Shown here one piece after another: positions 7,585 to 9,585 of a DNA stretch of 9,585 nucleotides. Positions within the stretch are counted from its first letter, which is position 1, and each line of letters opens with the position of its first letter. Made by a program: the position numbers and the translations under genes. The notes beneath the pieces were generated by a model that was given only the letters and a program-made list of their open reading frames with translations, was not told the origin of the DNA and searched no databases. Source of the stretch: Candidatus Lightella neohaematopini (lineage in GTDB: Bacteria; Pseudomonadota; Gammaproteobacteria; Enterobacterales; Enterobacteriaceae); NCBI GenBank assembly GCA_025728395.1, contig JAOBJR010000087.1:1-9585 (forward strand). Reading direction: 5' to 3'.

Positions 7585-7939
7585 ATTTTATATTTAACTT
7601 AAAATTATTAAATTAATTAATAATATTTTTAAAAATGTTTAGATAATATTTAACTTAATAAAGTATTTAATTAAATCAATAAATCATATTTATTAGTTTG
7701 TTATACTTAACAATTTAATTTCATTAAATGAATTAATAATTTAATTTTTAAATTAAGTATATATATTAAAAATTTATTGATAATTAATTTGTTAAAATAT
7801 AATTATTAATTTTTAATTAAAAAAATTAATAATATTTATTTAATTTTAATATAAAAATATACTTTAATGTTAATAAATTTATAATTATTTTGATATTTGT
7901 TAGGTGAATTATATTATTTAAAATAAATTCAATAATAAA
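7585..7939. other. Gene-less, extremely A+T-rich stretch between chaA and ssrA
   Basis: 355 bases with no convincing open frame, RNA gene or remnant of a recognisable protein on either strand. It should contain the chaA promoter on its left side and the 3' flank of the tmRNA on its right. It holds several A/T-only inverted repeats, for example 7715-7736 (bulged), 7741-7756 (7-base arms) and 7802-7833 (13-base arms). It separates two gene blocks that are distant in E. coli, so it marks a rearrangement junction, possibly with fully eroded genes inside (inference). Confidence 0.7.
7802..7833. repeat. A/T-only inverted repeat, 13-base arms, 6-base loop
   Basis: The arm ATTATTAATTTTT (7802-7814) is matched exactly by its inverse AAAAATTAATAAT (7821-7833) around AATTAA. 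It lies about 107 bases downstream of the tmRNA 3' end, where a terminator would be possible, but the stem has no G-C pair and would be weak. A chance origin is quite possible at this base composition. Confidence 0.35.
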
Positions 7940-8311
7940 TGGAGCTGGCGGGATTCGAACCCGCGTCCAAATTATGATTTACTAATAGTATTACATGTTT
8001 AGTTCATTTTATTTATATGTTAAGTTAATATGAACAAATTAATCTTAACAACTATCTTGAATAACTAAATAATATTTTACTGTCAAGCTCAATAAAATAT
8101 TTATACCCTAGAATTTACAATAACAATACTTTTTATCTAGGAATAAAAAGTATCATTAACCATACACTTTAACAACAAAACTAAGCAGCTAAAGCAATTG
8201 GTTTATATTTACTACTATTTGCATTTAACAATTTAAGGTTTTTTACGGGGTTACCTAATCCTCGACATGAACTATAAGTAACTATAAATTGTCAAATCCA
8301 TAAACAGCCCC
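7940..8311 (-). ncRNA. ssrA: Transfer-messenger RNA (tmRNA)
   Basis: tmRNA enters stalled ribosomes as an alanyl-tRNA mimic, then supplies a short message that tags the nascent protein for proteolysis. On the minus strand the RNA begins GGGGCTG and ends CAGCTCC plus the discriminator A, which pair as a 7-base acceptor stem (including one G-U pair). The T arm GCGGGTTCGAATCCCGC (just before the 3' end) and the flanking GGACGCGGG are nearly as in E. coli. GGATTTGAC near the 5' end matches the tRNA-like D region. Pseudoknot 1 is visible at about 8236-8265 (AGGT/ACCT and CGAGG/CCCCG, one mismatch). The length is 372 bases against 363 in E. coli. The bases after the discriminator read TTT, so CCA is not encoded and must be added by the CCA-adding enzyme. 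smpB lies directly upstream, as in E. coli. Confidence 0.95.
8181..8222 (-). other. tmRNA tag reading frame: ANSSKYKPIALAA, UAG stop
   Basis: The resume codon GCA (8222-8220) opens 13 sense codons and a TAG stop (8183-8181). The E. coli tag is ANDENYALAA with two UAA codons. The ends are conserved: A-N at the start and ALAA at the end, the latter being the ClpX/ClpA degradation signal. The middle SSKYKPI is longer and unlike E. coli. The bases before GCA read TAAAT, keeping the U and A at -5 and -4 (U85 and A86 of E. coli) that set the frame. Confidence 0.9.
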
Positions 8312-8321
8312 CAATAAGATA

Positions 8322-8350
8322 ATATTAATAATAATTAATAATATTTTCAA
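8322..8350 (-). promoter_or_regulatory. Candidate sigma-70 promoter for ssrA
   Basis: On the minus strand TTGAAA (8350-8345, one mismatch to consensus, overlapping the smpB TGA stop) is followed after 17 bases by TAATAT (8327-8322). The mature tmRNA 5' end is 11 bases beyond, so transcription would start close to it and leave a very short leader. Co-transcription with smpB is the alternative. Confidence 0.4.
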
Positions 8351-8811
8351 TATTTTTTATATAAATTTTTTATACTTCTAGATTTAGTTATCAACCATTC
8401 TCTATGTTTTATGTCCATTCTTTTATCGTAGTTTTTTTTACCTTTTACTATACCAATTTTTATTTTTACTAAGTGTTTTTTCCAAAATATTAATAGTGGT
8501 ACTACAGTATATCCTTTTTGTTTAATATAACTAGATAAAAGATATAATTCTTGTTTCTTCAATAATAATTTTCTATTTCTCTTTATGTCAAAAGAGTTAA
8601 TATTAGAAGTTATTAATGGTTGAAATTCAGAATTAATTAAATAAGCTTCTTTATTTATTATAGATACGTAACTATATTTGATATTTATTTTATTCTTTCT
8701 TAATGATTTTATTTCCCAACCATAAAGAATAATTCCAACATTAATTTCTTTTTTTAAATCATAACTAAAAGAAATACTTTTTCTTGTACAAATTATATTA
8801 TTTTTATTCAC
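8347..8811 (-). CDS. smpB: tmRNA-binding protein SmpB
   Basis: SmpB binds the tRNA-like domain of tmRNA and places it in the A site of stalled ribosomes. The product has 154 residues (E. coli 160). The core is plain: LYGWEIKSLRKNKINIKYSYV, RNRKLLLKKQEL, KGYTVVPL, KIGIVKGKKNYDKRMDIKHREW. The ribosome-contacting DKR and the basic C-terminal tail are kept. The N-terminal strand is unusually divergent: where E. coli has ALNKRARHEY this protein has CTRKSISFSY, so the family-typical Asn, Ala and His are gone. The start at 8811 matches the expected length. It is directly followed by its partner ssrA and preceded by bamE at 41 bases; rnfH and ratA, which separate bamE and smpB in E. coli, are missing. 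Stop is TGA. Confidence 0.95.
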   Translation of the reverse strand: MNKNNIICTRKSISFSYDLKKEINVGIILYGWEIKSLRKNKINIKYSYVSIINKEAYLINSEFQPLITSNINSFDIKRNRKLLLKKQELYLLSSYIKQKGYTVVPLLIFWKKHLVKIKIGIVKGKKNYDKRMDIKHREWLITKSRSIKNLYKKY

Positions 8812-8852
8812 TTTCGTAATTATAGATAACTTTTTTTAAAAAAATAGTAACA

Positions 8853-9172
8853 TTATCTTATTATAAAATCTATAACTATATTTTTATTAAATTTAATTAT
8901 TAACATCCTTTGAATAATTAATAATCCTCCATTACATTCTTTTCTATAGATATAAAACCAAGTATTTTTATTATTAATATTATTTAATAAAGGTGTTCCA
9001 AATAACGTTATAATTTCTTTTTTTGTCATGCCTAATTTAATTAGATTAAAATTATTAATATAATTACCATAGACAGTATTTTGTGATTTTAAAATTTTAC
9101 TAAAAAAAAACAACCACTGTTAAATATTATAAAAAATACAACTAATAATAATTTAATATATTTCTTTTTCAT
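8853..9172 (-). pseudogene. bamE: BamE (SmpA) outer-membrane assembly lipoprotein, frame broken at a T9 run (possibly rescued by slippage)
   Basis: BamE is an outer-membrane lipoprotein of the BAM complex that folds beta-barrel proteins. The coding information is in two frames. From the ATG at 9172 the first frame gives a lipoprotein signal peptide (MKKKYIK, hydrophobic core, lipobox NSGC with Cys21), but it ends at a TAA (9089-9091) after residue 27. The mature domain is in the next frame: GNYINNFNLIKLGMTKKEI, FGTPLLNN and NTWFYIYR match E. coli GNYLTANDVSKIRVGMT, LGTPL and NTWFYVFR. The frames meet in nine T (coding strand, 9102-9110) directly after the cysteine. One extra T gives 14 residues between Cys and GNY, exactly as in E. 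coli, and a 106-residue protein (E. coli 113, C-terminal tail shorter). An in-frame ATG at 9190 is a less likely start. A TTG start at 9113 would give a product without a signal. recN, upstream in E. coli, is missing. Confidence 0.88.
9102..9110 (-). repeat. T9 homopolymer (coding strand) carrying the bamE frameshift
   Basis: Nine T on the coding strand follow the TG of the lipobox Cys codon. Seven or ten T would join the signal peptide to the mature domain in one frame; nine do not. Ten T reproduces the E. coli spacing exactly. Confidence 0.9.
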
Positions 9173-9248
9173 CTTATAAATTTTTGACATTGTTATTTTT
9201 TTTAATTATCGAAAATAAGTTTTTATTATTTATAAATAATAGTAATAC

Positions 9249-9585
9249 TTAGTTTCTATAATTTTTTAACCAGAATAATTTTTTTCTTAATAAATTAAAA
9301 TAATTATATTTTGTTGGATGTATTAAATTAAAATAATTGTTACCACTACGTATGTATATTTTTTTTTTTGAATTTAATATAAAATCTACCTGATTATCAC
9401 AACTAACTTTTATATTGTTATTATTTTTAGGAAATAATAATTTTACAATACTAGTATTTTTAATAATTATTGGTCTAGATGATAATGTATGAGGAAATAT
9501 AGGTAGTAACATAATAGCTTTAACCAATGGTGTAATAATTGGCCCGCCAATTGATAATGAATAAGCTGTGGATCCAGTTGGTGTA
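9249..9585 (-). CDS. nadK: NAD kinase, C-terminal 111 residues (5' end outside window)
   Basis: ATP-dependent NAD kinase makes NADP, the only route to this cofactor in bacteria. The frame is open from the right edge (first full codon at 9584) to the TAA at 9249. It begins [19 protein letters not shown], the conserved NAD-binding segment, matching E. coli [19 protein letters not shown]. It continues [13 protein letters not shown] (E. coli VPMFPHTLSARPL), ISCD-like VSCDNQ, and [20 protein letters not shown] (E. coli [20 protein letters not shown]). The catalytic GGDG motif lies beyond the edge. The TTG at 9525-9527 is an internal codon, not a start. A run of 11 A (9359-9369) encodes SKKKI without breaking the frame. 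It heads the nadK-bamE-smpB-ssrA block; recN, next in E. coli, is absent. Confidence 0.95.
   Translation of the reverse strand, partial: TPTGSTAYSLSIGGPIITPLVKAIMLLPIFPHTLSSRPIIIKNTSIVKLLFPKNNNNIKVSCDNQVDFILNSKKKIYIRSGNNYFNLIHPTKYNYFNLLRKKLFWLKNYRN
9359..9369 (-). repeat. A11 homopolymer inside nadK, in frame
   Basis: Eleven consecutive A on the coding strand span the end of a Ser codon, three Lys codons and the first base of an Ile codon. It is the longest homopolymer that I noticed in the window. The frame on both sides matches E. coli NadK, so the genomic length is correct for translation. Confidence 0.9.

Noticed and set aside
7940..7975. A tRNA gene suggested by the T-arm-like GGTTCGAATCC
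   Set aside because: No matching anticodon and D arms follow at tRNA distance. The 5' partner GGGGCTG is 370 bases away and a tag frame lies between, so it is tmRNA.
8853..9113. A separate 86-codon gene starting at TTG 9113
   Set aside because: It would be BamE without a signal peptide. The lipoprotein signal with lipobox lies immediately upstream in the neighbouring frame, so this is the distal part of one broken gene.
9249..9527. A complete small 92-codon gene starting at TTG 9527
   Set aside because: The frame stays open to the window edge and the upstream part is the conserved NadK segment [11 protein letters not shown], so it is the C-terminal end of a larger gene.
1..9585. UGA recoded as tryptophan
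   Set aside because: Tryptophans seen are TGG, and prs and smpB end at TGA at the length expected for their families.
1..9585. CRISPR array, insertion sequence, prophage or defence system
   Set aside because: No spaced direct repeats, transposase or phage-like frames were seen; every gene found is a known housekeeping or envelope gene.

Overview
This window is a piece of a strongly A+T-rich, streamlined gammaproteobacterial chromosome. It is most likely from an insect endosymbiont of the Enterobacterales (inference). The proteins align well with E. coli housekeeping proteins and the gene order follows E. coli blocks. Intervening genes have been deleted, Shine-Dalgarno sites are weak or absent, and long A/T homopolymers run through coding sequence. 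UAA, UAG and UGA are all used as stops, and tryptophan is encoded by TGG, so the genetic code appears standard.

Layout. Positions 1-3578 (minus strand, read right to left) hold lolB, ispE, prs, pth and ychF (3' part cut by the window edge). This is an apparent operon with gaps of 4, 22, -4 and 7 bases. Positions 3743-6517 (plus strand) hold prfA, prmC and kdsA. chaA (minus) converges on kdsA with a 2-base gap. This matches the E. coli order ychF-pth-(ychH-dauA)-prs-ispE-lolB-(hemA)-prfA-prmC-(sirB2-sirB1)-kdsA-chaA, where the genes in parentheses are missing here. After a 355-base stretch without genes (7585-7939), a second block lies on the minus strand: nadK (5' part cut), bamE, smpB and ssrA (tmRNA). 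It matches the E. coli order nadK-(recN)-bamE-(rnfH-ratA)-smpB-ssrA, again with losses. The two blocks are far apart in E. coli, so the gene-less stretch marks a rearrangement junction.

Functionally, the window is rich in translation termination and rescue. It encodes RF1 (prfA), the methyltransferase that modifies its GGQ motif (prmC), peptidyl-tRNA hydrolase (pth), tmRNA and SmpB. Envelope genes (kdsA for Kdo, lolB and bamE for outer-membrane lipoprotein and protein assembly) indicate that an outer membrane with at least a Kdo-containing core is or was maintained. prs, ispE and nadK supply PRPP, isoprenoid precursors and NADP.

The most notable observation is bamE. Its lipoprotein signal peptide and its mature domain lie in different reading frames, joined at a run of nine T (coding strand) immediately after the lipobox cysteine. 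Adding one T restores exactly the E. coli spacing. This is either decay, a sequencing error, or a gene rescued by polymerase slippage. An 11-A run kept in frame in nadK and a 9-A run in prfA make slippage relevant to the whole region. The tmRNA carries an unusual 13-residue tag (ANSSKYKPIALAA), ends in UAG, and its gene does not encode the 3' CCA. I found no sign of an unknown multi-gene system, CRISPR array, insertion sequence or prophage.
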